From positions 496,001 to 560,000 of the forward strand of contig NZ_QEOP01000002.1 in the NCBI RefSeq assembly GCF_003097495.1: a stretch of DNA of 64,000 bases, written 5' to 3'. Numbering within the stretch: the stretch's first letter is position 1; the number at the start of each line of letters is the position of its first letter. The DNA comes from Amnibacterium flavum (lineage in GTDB: Bacteria; Actinomycetota; Actinomycetes; Actinomycetales; Microbacteriaceae). The position numbers were made by a program, and so were the translations under genes. Positions 8,220 to 18,863 of the stretch are shown here, one piece after another. The notes beneath the pieces were generated by a model. That model searched no databases, was not told the origin of the DNA, and saw nothing but the letters and a program-made list of their open reading frames with translations.

Positions 8220-8977
8220 ACCTCTTCCTCGACGCATTCGGCTGGCTGTTCGCACCCGAGCAGTGGACCGGGGCCGACTCGATCCCGGAGCGCATCGGAC
8301 AGCACCTCTTCTTCACGGTCATCGCGTTCGTGATCGCCTCGATCATCGCGATCCCGCTCGGCTATCTGATCGGACACACCGGCAAGGGGCGCGAGGTCGC
8401 AGTGGCGATCTCGGGCGCTGCTCGGGCGCTGCCGTCGTTCGGCCTCATCCTGCTCCTCGTCATCCTCGTCGGCGTGCTGCAGATCGGCCCGTCGGTGACG
8501 GCGGCGCTGGTGATCCTCGCGATCCCGTCGATCCTCGCGGGCGCCTACGCGGGGCTCGAGAGCGTGGACCGGCGCACGATCGACGCGGCGCGATCGGTCG
8601 GCATGACCGAATGGCAGATCCTCACCAAGGTCGAGATCCCGCTCGGCCTGCCGCTGCTGATCTCGGGGCTGCGCAGCGGTCTGCTGCAGATCGTGGCGAC
8701 GGCGACGCTCGCGGCCTACGTCGGTCTCGGCGGGCTCGGCTTCGACATCCTCCAGGGCATCCAGACCCGGAACTACCCGCAGACCCTCGGCGGCGCGATC
8801 GTCGTCGTTGTGCTGGCGCTGCTGCTCGACGCGCTGTTCGGCCTGCTCGAGCACTTCGCGGTCCCCAAGGGCGTGAGAGGCGCCCGGGGAGGTCGGATCG
8901 CGTCGGAGGCAAAGGCTCCCATCGAGGCCCAGAAGGCGGGCGGAGTAGCTCAGGGCGTGTCGGCGGCTGGGCGTTGA
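8216..8977 (+). CDS. osmoprotectant ABC transporter permease 2
   Basis: 253-residue partner permease, OpuCD/OpuCB type. An N-terminal stretch of about 30 residues ahead of TM1 contains WLFAPEQWTG, followed by several TM segments. The conserved EAA loop reads DRRTIDAARSVGMTEWQILTKVEIPLGLPLLISGLRSG. ATG overlaps the preceding stop as ATGA. The C-terminal tail is basic and cytoplasmic. Two different permeases plus a separate lipoprotein match the OpuC rather than the OpuA layout. Confidence 0.92.
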   Translation: MNLFLDAFGWLFAPEQWTGADSIPERIGQHLFFTVIAFVIASIIAIPLGYLIGHTGKGREVAVAISGAARALPSFGLILLLVILVGVLQIGPSVTAALVILAIPSILAGAYAGLESVDRRTIDAARSVGMTEWQILTKVEIPLGLPLLISGLRSGLLQIVATATLAAYVGLGGLGFDILQGIQTRNYPQTLGGAIVVVVLALLLDALFGLLEHFAVPKGVRGARGGRIASEAKAPIEAQKAGGVAQGVSAAGR

Positions 8978-9032
8978 CTGGCGCCACCCCAGATTTCCCG
9001 GGCACCGGGAACCACCAAGAAGAGAGAAGAAC

Positions 9033-9947
9033 ATGTTCACAGCAAGGAACAAGGGCCGGCTCGCCATCACGGCAGTCGCGGTCGGGGCGGCATTGGCCCT
9101 CACAGGGTGCGCCTCGGGTGATCCCCTCGACAGCGGATCGGGTGGCAGCGACTCCGACAGCGACACCATCGTCGTCGGCTCGCAGGCCTACTACTCGAAC
9201 GAGATCATCGCCGAGATCTACGCACAGGCTCTGGAGAACGCCGGTTACACGGTCGACCGCCAGTTCCAGATCGGCCAGCGCGACGCCTACCTGCCCGCGC
9301 TCGAGGACGGCGAGGTGGACCTCATCCCCGAGTACACAGGAAACCTCCTCCAGTTCTACGACGACACCGCCACGGCGACCCAGTCCGACGAGGTCTACGC
9401 GGCCCTCCAGGACGCGCTGCCCGACGGCCTCGCCGTCCTCGACCAGTCGCCCGCGACCGACCAGGACTCGTACAACGTGACCGCGGCGTTCGCCGAGGCC
9501 AACTCGCTGACGTCGATCGCGGACCTCGCGAACGTCCCCGACCTCATCCTCGGCGGCAACGCCGAGCTCGAGGAGCGCCCCTACGGACCCACCGGTCTGA
9601 AGGACGTGTACGGCGTGACGGTCTCGTTCAACGCCACCGGTGACACGACCGTCGACGCCCTCGTCGCCGGCACGATCAACATCGCGAACGTCTACAGCGC
9701 CGACCCGCGGATCGCGTCCAACGACCTCGTCACCCTCGAGGACCCCGAGGGCCTGTTCCTCGCCTCGAACGTCGTCCCCCTCGTGAACGCCGATCTGGCC
9801 GACGAGCTGGCCGAGGTGCTCAACCCGATCGACGCCGCTCTCACGCCCGAGGGACTCGTCGCCCTCAACGTGCTGAGCGTCGACGACCAGGAGTCCTCCG
9901 ATGTCATCGCCACGAAGTGGCTGACCGACAACGGGTTCCTCAGCTGA
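9033..9947 (+). CDS. osmoprotectant ABC transporter substrate-binding lipoprotein
   Basis: 304-residue lipoprotein that captures the solute outside the cell. A basic N-terminus and hydrophobic core end in the lipobox LTGC, so Cys is lipidated and residues after it are extracellular, starting with an acidic SGSGGSDSDSD linker. The OpuAC-type domain follows (TIVVGSQAYYSNEIIAEIYAQALE, then DLIPEYTGNLLQFY), which is diagnostic for the ProX/OpuCC group. GAGAGAAG precedes the ATG. It lies 55 bases after permease 2 and closes the operon. A strong hairpin follows at 9998-10020. Confidence 0.93.
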   Translation: MFTARNKGRLAITAVAVGAALALTGCASGDPLDSGSGGSDSDSDTIVVGSQAYYSNEIIAEIYAQALENAGYTVDRQFQIGQRDAYLPALEDGEVDLIPEYTGNLLQFYDDTATATQSDEVYAALQDALPDGLAVLDQSPATDQDSYNVTAAFAEANSLTSIADLANVPDLILGGNAELEERPYGPTGLKDVYGVTVSFNATGDTTVDALVAGTINIANVYSADPRIASNDLVTLEDPEGLFLASNVVPLVNADLADELAEVLNPIDAALTPEGLVALNVLSVDDQESSDVIATKWLTDNGFLS

Positions 9948-9965
9948 GTCGTCCCCGCTGAATCG

Positions 9966-10019
9966 AACTGCCCGGTTCAGGCACTCCCGCTCGTCGGGAA
10001 CTGCCCGAATCGGGCAGTT
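9966..10019. repeat. GGGCAG hairpin repeat, copy A; likely bidirectional terminator
   Basis: The 20-base arms at 9966-9985 and 10000-10019 match in inverse at 17 of 20 positions. The right arm alone is also a near-perfect palindrome (GAACTGCCCGA-A-TCGGGCAGTTC, 9998-10020) followed by GTCGTTT. It sits between the convergent binding-protein and DedA genes. Related copies occur at 43428-43473 and 44659-44710. Confidence 0.8.
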
Positions 10020-10038
10020 CGTCGTTTCGGCGGAGTCG

Positions 10039-10707
10039 TCAGTGCTCCCCGGGGTCGTCGGCGCGGTTCATGTGCCGCAGTTCGCGCCGGTGCAGAAGCC
10101 AGCGGATGAGCGCCGCGACGAGCAGGAACAGGACGATGGCGCCGACGAACAGGTAGCCGGCGTAGTGCAGCCGGTCGGCGAGTGAGCGGTAGCCCTCGGC
10201 GGCGGCAGCCGCGACCGAGATGTAGGCGAACGCCCACACCGTGCACGCGGGGGCGGTCCAGGAGATGAACCGGCGGTAGCTCATCGGACTCATGCCGACC
10301 GTCAGGGGGATGAGCGCGTGCAGGACGGGGAGGAACCGGCTGATGAACACCGCGGGCCCGCCGCGCCGCGCGAGATAGTGCTCCGCGCGTTCCCAGTTGC
10401 GGTGGCCGATGCGCGCCCCCAGACGACTCGCGCGGAGGCGGGGGCCGAAGTAGCGGCCGAGCAGGAATCCGACGCTCTCGCCCGCGAGCGAGCCGATGAT
10501 GACCACGACGATCAGCGACCAGTACTCGAACGGGTTGGCCACCCCGGTCGCGGAGACGATCACGATCGTGTCGCCTGGAACGATCAGTCCGATCAGGATC
10601 GACGTCTCGAGGAACATCGCCAGCCCGGAGAGAAGGGTGCGGAGCACCGGATCGACATCGTCGACCGTCTGCAGCACCGCGTCGAGAACGTCGTTCACAG
10701 CATCCAC
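10039..10707 (-). CDS. DedA family membrane protein
   Basis: About 222 residues with the GTG start at 10707, chosen because the longer frame adds an Arg-rich, non-membrane tail. DedA/Tvp38 proteins are inner-membrane transporters linked to lipid-carrier (undecaprenyl phosphate, phosphatidylethanolamine) recycling and envelope homeostasis. Marks seen are LETSILIGLIVPGDTIVI near the N-terminus, the Gly-rich GESVGFLLGRYFG, and the conserved FISRFLPVLHALIPLTVGMSPM region. Several TM segments follow and the tail is basic and hydrophilic. It is divergent from the APC permease. The precise lipid substrate is unknown. Confidence 0.87.
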   Translation of the reverse strand: MDAVNDVLDAVLQTVDDVDPVLRTLLSGLAMFLETSILIGLIVPGDTIVIVSATGVANPFEYWSLIVVVIIGSLAGESVGFLLGRYFGPRLRASRLGARIGHRNWERAEHYLARRGGPAVFISRFLPVLHALIPLTVGMSPMSYRRFISWTAPACTVWAFAYISVAAAAAEGYRSLADRLHYAGYLFVGAIVLFLLVAALIRWLLHRRELRHMNRADDPGEH

Positions 10708-10822
10708 ATTAGGGGCCGGGCCCCTACGTGAACCGTGAGCTTCGGCATGCCTCCTCCGCCGGCTCGTCCGGCCGTCGCACGGTTGGGGTGCTCGCGTCCG
10801 CCTCCGGTTCACCGCGCTCCGC

Positions 10823-10828
10823 TAGAGT
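10823..10828 (+). promoter_or_regulatory. -10 element TAGAGT, leaderless start of APC permease
   Basis: TAGAGT ends 7 bases before the GTG at 10836, so the first transcribed base would fall on the start codon. No Shine-Dalgarno sequence is seen. This supports 10836 as the start rather than the upstream in-frame ATG. Confidence 0.6.
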
Positions 10829-10835
10829 CCGCGCC

Positions 10836-12107
10836 GTGACCGGCTCCACCCCACTCGCCCGCCGACTCGGCACGGCCGATGCCGTGTGGATCGGTCTGGC
10901 GTCGATGATCGGTGCCGGCATCTTCTCGGCATTCGCCCCTGCCGCGGCGTCAGCGGGCGGTGCGCTCCTCATCGCGCTGGCGATCGCGGCAGTGGTCGCG
11001 ACGACGAACGCGATCTCGTCCGCGAGCCTCGCGGCGCAGTACCCGACCTCTGGCGGGACCTACGTCTACGGCCGCGAGCGTCTCGGACCGTGGTGGGGCC
11101 ACCTCGCGGGGTGGAGCTTCGTGATCGGCAAGACCGCCAGCTGCGCGGCGATGGCGCTGACGTTCGCCGCCTACGCGGTGCCGCAGGAATGGCAGAGACC
11201 TGCGGCAGCTGTCGCCATGCTGGTCATCGGCGGGGTGAGCGTGCTCGGGGTCACCCGGACCGCGCGGGTCGCGCGGATCCTCGTGCTCGCCGTGCTCGCC
11301 GTCCTCGTCTTCGTGGTGGCGAGCGGCCTCGGCTGGGCGGGAAGACCCTCCGAAGCGGGCGACCTGGTCTCGGGCGGGTCGTCGGTCTACGGAGTGCTGC
11401 AGGCGGCGGGCCTGCTGTTCTTCGCCTTCGCCGGATACGCGCGCATCGCGACTCTCGGGGAGGAGGTGCGCGACCCGCGGCGCACGATCCCGCGCGCGAT
11501 ACTCATCGCGCTGGGGGCCGTCCTCGTCATCTACGCCGTGGTGGGCGCCACCCTGGTGACGGTCCTCGGAGAGGGCGGCCTCGCCGGGTCCTCAGCGCCC
11601 CTCGCCGCGGTCGTCGCGCTCACCCCGTGGCCGGACGCGGTCGTCGTCGTGCGGATCGGCGCCGCCATCGCGTGTCTCGGTGCGCTCCTCGCGCTGACGG
11701 CGGGTGTGTCGCGCACCGCGCTGGCGATGGGACGCGAGGGTGACCTGCCGCGATTCCTCGCGGGCGTATCGAACCGGCACGGCACGCCTCGGAATGCCGA
11801 GCTCGTCGTGACCGCGGTGGTCGTCGTGCTGGTCCTGACCGTCGACCTCCGTTCGGCGATCGGCTTCTCCTCATTCGGGGTCCTGCTCTACTACCTCGTC
11901 GCGAACCTCTCCGCGTTCACCCAGGACCGAGGCGACCGCCTTGCACCCCGCGCTGTGGCCGTGCTCGGTGCCGTCGGCTGCGTCGTCCTCGCGGCCGCTC
12001 TTCCCGTGGCCTCCGTCGTCGGAGGGCTGATCGTCGTCGCGCTGGGCCTGCTGGTGCGATTGGTCGCCGTGAGAGTCAGGGCGCGGTCAGGGGAGCGGTC
12101 GTCGTAG
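10836..12107 (+). CDS. APC family amino acid/amine permease
   Basis: About 423 residues with roughly 12 hydrophobic segments. The APC superfamily TM1 signature is clear in VWIGLASMIGAGIFSAFAPAA. Other conserved parts are SLAAQYPTSGGTYVYGRERLGPWWGHLAGW and FFAFAGYARIATLGEEVRDPRRTIPRAI (the TM6 unwound region). It is likely to import an amino acid or amine with protons; the substrate is not predictable. The leaderless GTG at 10836 is favoured over an upstream ATG whose extension is hydrophilic and Arg/Ser-rich. Its last 21 bases overlap the convergent pabC gene. Confidence 0.87.
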   Translation: MTGSTPLARRLGTADAVWIGLASMIGAGIFSAFAPAAASAGGALLIALAIAAVVATTNAISSASLAAQYPTSGGTYVYGRERLGPWWGHLAGWSFVIGKTASCAAMALTFAAYAVPQEWQRPAAAVAMLVIGGVSVLGVTRTARVARILVLAVLAVLVFVVASGLGWAGRPSEAGDLVSGGSSVYGVLQAAGLLFFAFAGYARIATLGEEVRDPRRTIPRAILIALGAVLVIYAVVGATLVTVLGEGGLAGSSAPLAAVVALTPWPDAVVVVRIGAAIACLGALLALTAGVSRTALAMGREGDLPRFLAGVSNRHGTPRNAELVVTAVVVVLVLTVDLRSAIGFSSFGVLLYYLVANLSAFTQDRGDRLAPRAVAVLGAVGCVVLAAALPVASVVGGLIVVALGLLVRLVAVRVRARSGERSS

Positions 12108-12887
12108 CGCGTCGAGGCGACGTGCCCACAGCGAGCGACGGCCGGGCTGCTCAGCGACGCTCGGTCCGTCCACCCACGCGGTGACGATGCGGATGCCGTG
12201 CAGGGCGTTGAGGATCCACACCTCATGCCCCTCGAGTTCGCTGGCCGTCGTGTGCTCGCGCACCGTGTCGACGCCGAGCGCGACGGCGAGGGTCTCGAGA
12301 CTGCGGGCCGTCACCGAATCGACGCGTTCGAGGTCGTCCGCCGGGAAGGCCAGGATGTCTCCGCGCCACCAGGCCACCGCGCTGTACGCGCCCTCGACGA
12401 CGTAGCCCTCGGGGGAGGTGATGATGACCTCATCGGCGCCCCGCCGCTGCCCCTCGCTGCGCACGCGCAGCATCGTCTCGAGGTCGGGACCTTTGATCGT
12501 CGGCGAACGGCGGGGGTCGGCCCCGTGATGGGACACCACCCGTGCGGCGCTGCGGATCGCGGGTGCGGGGCGCATCAGCAGCCGCAGTTCGGCGCGACCC
12601 GAGGCGGTTCTGGCCTCGACCCGAGGGAACCAGTCGCCGGTGCGGGGGAGGGTCGCGATCGCCGCATCCCAGAACGGAGCTGCGTCGCCGCGCAGCTCCG
12701 CCGGCAGCGCCCGCTCGAAGCGCTGACGATGCAGCTCGAGACCGCGGGCGCGCCCCTCGGTCACGAACCAGGAGTCGGCGGCGGCCACGCGCGACACCGT
12801 GTTCTCGCACCCGTCGACCGGCTCCAGTGCGCCGGCACGCCAGCGGAGAGGCGCCAGTGGCACCTCGTCGTGGTCGGCATCGCTCAT
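12087..12887 (-). CDS. pabC: class IV aminotransferase-fold protein, probable 4-amino-4-deoxychorismate lyase
   Basis: 266 residues. Fold-type IV PLP enzyme features are the Lys of SPTIKGPDLETMLRVR and the downstream GADEVIITSPEGYVVEGAYSAVAWW, which matches the family pattern of an acidic residue, G-x-V-x-E-G and a cofactor phosphate loop. The divergent neighbour is a PabB-type chorismate enzyme, so release of p-aminobenzoate and pyruvate from aminodeoxychorismate for folate is the best guess. Some members of this fold are branched-chain or D-amino acid aminotransferases, so the symbol is tentative. Its 3' end overlaps the APC gene by 21 bases, and its start is 11 bases from that of pabB. Confidence 0.78.
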   Translation of the reverse strand: MSDADHDEVPLAPLRWRAGALEPVDGCENTVSRVAAADSWFVTEGRARGLELHRQRFERALPAELRGDAAPFWDAAIATLPRTGDWFPRVEARTASGRAELRLLMRPAPAIRSAARVVSHHGADPRRSPTIKGPDLETMLRVRSEGQRRGADEVIITSPEGYVVEGAYSAVAWWRGDILAFPADDLERVDSVTARSLETLAVALGVDTVREHTTASELEGHEVWILNALHGIRIVTAWVDGPSVAEQPGRRSLWARRLDALRRPLP

Positions 12888-12899
12888 AGGGTTAGCGTA
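12887..12899. promoter_or_regulatory. interleaved divergent leaderless promoters of pabC and pabB
   Basis: On the plus strand TAGGGT (12887-12892) lies 6 bases before the pabB ATG (12899). On the minus strand TACGCT (12899 down to 12894) lies 6 bases before the pabC ATG (12887). Each -10 box includes the first base of the other gene's start codon, so the two promoters are mirror images in 13 bp. Both -35 regions would lie inside the opposite coding sequence. Confidence 0.6.
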
Positions 12900-14140
12900 T
12901 GCGGCGACCCGGTGCGACGAGCTCCGCCCCGACGGGAGGCGAGCCGAGGTGGCTCGACCCGCTCACCGCCGTCGAACTGCTTGCGGATCCGCCCGATCAG
13001 GTCGTCCTCCTGCACTCCAGCGACGGCTCGGGCATGAGTCACCTCGGCTTCGGCCACGAGGTCGTCGACCACGTCCCGGCTGTCCCGCTCGACCCCACCC
13101 GCCCGGGGGAGCCCGCCTGGATGGGATGGCTCGACTACGAGGGCGGAGCCCGGTTCCTCGGAGTGACGCGGTCGATCGGCTTCGACCACCGCACGCGATC
13201 CGTCGTCGTCCGCGGGGATGAGCTGTGGCGTGCCCAGGTGACCGCGGCGATCGATGACGGGGCGGCCGGCACGACACGCGACCCGGCACCGTCCATCCCT
13301 CCGACCCTCGCGCGGTGGCGTCACGACGACCACCACTACCTCGATCTGATCGCCCGCTGCCAGGCCGCCATCCGACGCGGCGACGCCTACCAGCTGTGCC
13401 TCACCAACACCGCCACCGTCGACCGCTCGCCCGACGCGTGGCAGGTCTACCGTCGGCTCGCCGCGCTGAGCCCGACCCACCACGCCGGATTCCTCCGACT
13501 CGGCGACACCACCCTCGCCAGTGCGTCGCCCGAGAGCTTCCTCACCCTCGACGCCGACGGGGTGATCACGAGCAGCCCGATCAAGGGCACCCGGGCGCGA
13601 TCGGCCGACCCGGTGCACGACGCCGCGCTCGCCGTCGAGCTGGCCGCCGACGAGAAGGAGCGGGCCGAGAACCTGATGATCGTCGACCTCGTGCGCAACG
13701 ACCTCAGTCGCATCGCCGAGCTCGGCACCGTCCGGGTCGCACGCTTGCTCGAGGTCGAGAGCTACCCGCAGGTCCACCAACTGGTCAGCACCGTCGAGGC
13801 GTCGCTCCGGGCCGGCATGACGGGAGCGGACGCCATCGACTCGCTGTTCCCGGCCGGATCGATGACGGGAGCGCCGAAGCGGAGCGCGATGGACCTGCTG
13901 CGGGCATTCGAGGAGGGGCCTCGCGGCCTCTACTCGGGCGCTTTCGGCCTCATCGGCGCCGACGGTTCGATCGACCTCGCGATGACCATCCGCAGCATCG
14001 TCTTCCGAGGGGGAGGCGCCACGGTCGGTGCGGGAGGCGGCATCACGGCGCTCTCCGTCCCCGAACGGGAACTCGCCGAGGTCCGGATCAAGGCCGCACC
14101 CCTGCTGGCCGCTCTCGGAGCCGTCTCCGCGTCCGAGTGA
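12899..14140 (+). CDS. pabB: aminodeoxychorismate synthase component I (chorismate-binding enzyme)
   Basis: 413 residues. The chorismate-binding domain fills the C-terminal two thirds: RRGDAYQLCLTNT, SPESFLTL, the PIKGTRARS motif, ERAENLMIVDLVRNDLSRI with catalytic Glu, LFPAGSMTGAPK, and YSGAFGLIGADGS. It aminates chorismate to aminodeoxychorismate for p-aminobenzoate and folate, using ammonia from a PabA partner not seen in this window. PIKGT (Lys) is typical of PabB; TrpE and isochorismate synthases differ here, which supports the call, as does the adjacent pabC. The ATG has no Shine-Dalgarno and is likely leaderless. Confidence 0.88.
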   Translation: MRRPGATSSAPTGGEPRWLDPLTAVELLADPPDQVVLLHSSDGSGMSHLGFGHEVVDHVPAVPLDPTRPGEPAWMGWLDYEGGARFLGVTRSIGFDHRTRSVVVRGDELWRAQVTAAIDDGAAGTTRDPAPSIPPTLARWRHDDHHYLDLIARCQAAIRRGDAYQLCLTNTATVDRSPDAWQVYRRLAALSPTHHAGFLRLGDTTLASASPESFLTLDADGVITSSPIKGTRARSADPVHDAALAVELAADEKERAENLMIVDLVRNDLSRIAELGTVRVARLLEVESYPQVHQLVSTVEASLRAGMTGADAIDSLFPAGSMTGAPKRSAMDLLRAFEEGPRGLYSGAFGLIGADGSIDLAMTIRSIVFRGGGATVGAGGGITALSVPERELAEVRIKAAPLLAALGAVSASE

Positions 14141-14325
14141 GGCCGCCCTTCCGTCCGCGCGGCACTCTTGGGCTGGGATTCGGGGAAGCCGGGCGGTTTG
14201 CCAGGTTCGCCCTCTTGTGACGGGCCGTGCCCGCGTGGTTGGCTCACGGCAGGCCGAGCGGTCGCGAACTGGGACTCGAACCACTCTCACCTGTTTCATC
14301 ACCTACCCCCGATGACTGGAGTCCC

Positions 14326-15279
14326 ATGTTCGATCAGCAATTCATCGTCGACGCCGCGCGCCGCAGCGGCGAGACCAAGCTCGACCGCCGCAAGCTGCTC
14401 ACGATGGCGGGTATCGCCGGCGCCGGTGCCGCGACCGCCATGCTCGCCACTTCCGCTCCCGCCATGGCGGCTCCGGGTGACGCGCCGACGGGCGGCCCCA
14501 GCGATGCCTCGGTGCTCAACTTCGCGCTCAACCTCGAGTACCTCGAGGCGGAGTTCTACCTCCGGGCCGTCACCGGTTCCGGCCTGTCCGACGACCTCAC
14601 CACCGGAGCGGGGACCCGCGGCGAGGTGACGGGCGGCCGCGCCGTCCCGTTCAAGACGGCGGGCGTCCGTCGCGTCGCCGAGGAGATCGCCGCCGATGAG
14701 AAGGCGCACGTCGCCTTCCTGCGCGGTCAGCTCGGAGTCGCAGCGGTGTCGCGCCCCGCCATCTCGCTCGACGCCAGCTTCACGGCAGCGGCGACGGCGG
14801 CGGGCATCATCAAGCCCGGCCAGACCTTCGACCCGTACGCGAACGAGAACAACTTCCTCCTCGCCGCCTTCCTCTTCGAGGACGTCGGAGTCACGGCGTA
14901 CAAGGGCGCGTCGCCGTTCATCGCGAACAAGACCTACCTGGAAGCCGCCGCGGGCATCCTCGCGGTCGAGGCGTACCACGCGGGCGCGATCCGGGCGACG
15001 CTGTACGCCGCGGGCTTCGCCGTTCCCGCGGTCTACACGGCGGCCGACGCGCTGTCGAACGCGCGGGACAGCCTCGACGGCTCGACCGATCTCGACCAGG
15101 GCGTCGGCAGCACCTCGAAGTCCAACATCGTGCCGGCCGACGCGAACTCCATCGCGTTCAGCCGTTCACCCGGCCAGGTCCTGAACATCGTGTACCTCAA
15201 CCCGAAGTCGGTGACATCGGGCGGGTTCTTCCCCGCCGGTGTCAACGGCGAGCTGAACCTCTCCGCGGCCAGCGCGTAG
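14326..15279 (+). CDS. Tat-exported ferritin-like domain protein
   Basis: 317 residues with the ATG at 14326 (GGAG 7 bases upstream); longer in-frame starts run into non-coding sequence. A twin-arginine signal, LDRRKLLTMAGIAGAG, is followed by a hydrophobic core and an APAMA-A cleavage site, so a folded protein is exported. The mature part is a ferritin-like four-helix domain: ALNLEYLEAEFYLRAV, EEIAADEKAHVAFLR and AAGILAVEAYHAGAIR give the Glu and His ligands expected for a di-iron or similar centre. Function is unknown in most bacteria; redox or stress roles are guesses. It stands alone, with about 185 non-coding bases before it and a strong terminator after it. Confidence 0.85.
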   Translation: MFDQQFIVDAARRSGETKLDRRKLLTMAGIAGAGAATAMLATSAPAMAAPGDAPTGGPSDASVLNFALNLEYLEAEFYLRAVTGSGLSDDLTTGAGTRGEVTGGRAVPFKTAGVRRVAEEIAADEKAHVAFLRGQLGVAAVSRPAISLDASFTAAATAAGIIKPGQTFDPYANENNFLLAAFLFEDVGVTAYKGASPFIANKTYLEAAAGILAVEAYHAGAIRATLYAAGFAVPAVYTAADALSNARDSLDGSTDLDQGVGSTSKSNIVPADANSIAFSRSPGQVLNIVYLNPKSVTSGGFFPAGVNGELNLSAASA

Positions 15280-15292
15280 TCAGAAGCGAACG

Positions 15293-15329
15293 GACCGATG
15301 CCCTGGGCGAACCGCCCAGGGCATCGGTC
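15293..15329 (+). terminator. 17-bp perfect hairpin after ferritin-like gene
   Basis: GACCGATGCCCTGGGCG, the loop AAC, and the exact inverse at 15313-15329. No T-run follows, as is common for GC-rich actinobacterial terminators. Confidence 0.75.
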
Positions 15330-15420
15330 GTCACGAGGCGGGGTCCGCGCGGCGAGGACTACGCTTGCTTGTTGGCCCGAGCCACCCTGGGCCGATCCCT
15401 TGCGAGAGTAGAGATAAAGC

Positions 15421-17991
<2,571 letters not shown>

Positions 17992-18006
17992 GACGTGTCG
18001 GGCGGC

Positions 18007-18036
18007 AGCGCTGAAGGCTCGTCGGCCTTCAGCGCT
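18007..18036. terminator. bidirectional hairpin between leuS and sortase gene
   Basis: A perfect 12-bp stem, AGCGCTGAAGGC-TCGTCG-GCCTTCAGCGCT, lies between convergent genes. The right arm includes the sortase stop codon. Confidence 0.75.
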
Positions 18037-18799
18037 CCGCACCGCCCTGCTGACCTGATGCGAACAGCACGAGATTGTTGCTGTAGTGCATCGAGTTGAA
18101 GTCGTACGGGCCGTTGCAGGTGATGAGCCGCAGCTGAGGCGTGCGGGTGGGACCGTAGACGGCGTCGGTCGGGAACGCGGCCTTCGCCACATCGGCCGTT
18201 GAATCGGCCGTGAAGACCTCCTGGGTGCCGTCGCTCAGAGTGATCACGATCTCCGTGCCCGGCGCGACCTCGTGCAGTCGCGAGAAGATGCCCGCATCCT
18301 CGGTGTCGTCGACATGTCCCGCGATGACGGCGGGGCCGACCGCGCCGGGAACGGCGCTGTCGGTGTACCAGCCCGCCTCCATGAGCCCCGTCGGCGGCTC
18401 GAGCGAACCATCCGTGCGCCGGTTCAGCTGGGTCAGGTCGACATCGACTCCGATGCTCTCGATCCGCAGGTGAGCCGGGGTCAGCGTGGCAGAGGGACCC
18501 GACACGACCGGCCGTGGATCCTGCAGGGCCGACGCACGAACGCTTGCGGCCGAGAGGTCCGCCGGATCCTCGGAGAACGTGATCGGGTCCGACGCCGCGA
18601 GGTCGGCCTCCGCGAGGTCGGCGGCCGTGAGTCGAGCCGCGGCCGCGTCGTCCGTCGCTCCGGCCATCTGGTCGACCGTGACGGCTACGACGGCGAGCAG
18701 GACGATGGCGCCCGCGACGGCCTGCTCGGTGGTGCGCCGCGCACGCGACCGCAATGGCGTCCAGCGGCCGCGGTGCCGTGGTGCGCGCTTCTCGGTCAT
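18029..18799 (-). CDS. class F sortase
   Basis: 256 residues. A basic N-terminus and one TM (about residues 27-45) anchor it outside-facing. A spacer and then the sortase barrel follow. The catalytic His is in VIAGHVDD and the nucleophile Cys in LRLITCNG, 28 residues from the C-terminus. Sortases cleave LPxTG-like signals and attach proteins to the wall. The segment after the Cys (YDFNSMHYSNNLVLFA) has no Arg where the usual catalytic Arg would align; this alignment is by eye and class F members vary here. It is last in a three-gene operon with a DUF4397 surface protein, a pairing common in Actinobacteria. Confidence 0.87.
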   Translation of the reverse strand: MTEKRAPRHRGRWTPLRSRARRTTEQAVAGAIVLLAVVAVTVDQMAGATDDAAAARLTAADLAEADLAASDPITFSEDPADLSAASVRASALQDPRPVVSGPSATLTPAHLRIESIGVDVDLTQLNRRTDGSLEPPTGLMEAGWYTDSAVPGAVGPAVIAGHVDDTEDAGIFSRLHEVAPGTEIVITLSDGTQEVFTADSTADVAKAAFPTDAVYGPTRTPQLRLITCNGPYDFNSMHYSNNLVLFASGQQGGAER

Positions 18800-18823
18800 C
18801 TGCTCGGATCCCTCCGCTGGTGG

Positions 18824-18852
18824 CGGGGACGGAACGGACCGGTCCGTCCCCG
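18824..18852 (-). terminator. intergenic hairpin between DUF4397 and sortase genes
   Basis: CGGGGACGGA (18824-18833) pairs with TCCGTCCCCG (18843-18852). It lies in the 64-base gap inside the operon and may reduce read-through, keeping the sortase below its putative substrate in amount. Confidence 0.5.
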
Positions 18853-18863
18853 GAGACGTCGGG

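Noticed and set aside
14264-14295. tRNA-like T-arm on the minus strand (GGTTCGAGTCCCA)
   Set aside because: The T-stem does not pair well and no acceptor, D or anticodon arm could be found around it.
15300-15420. T-box riboswitch upstream of leuS
   Set aside because: No T-box core sequence or specifier stem was found; only the terminator of the previous gene is present.
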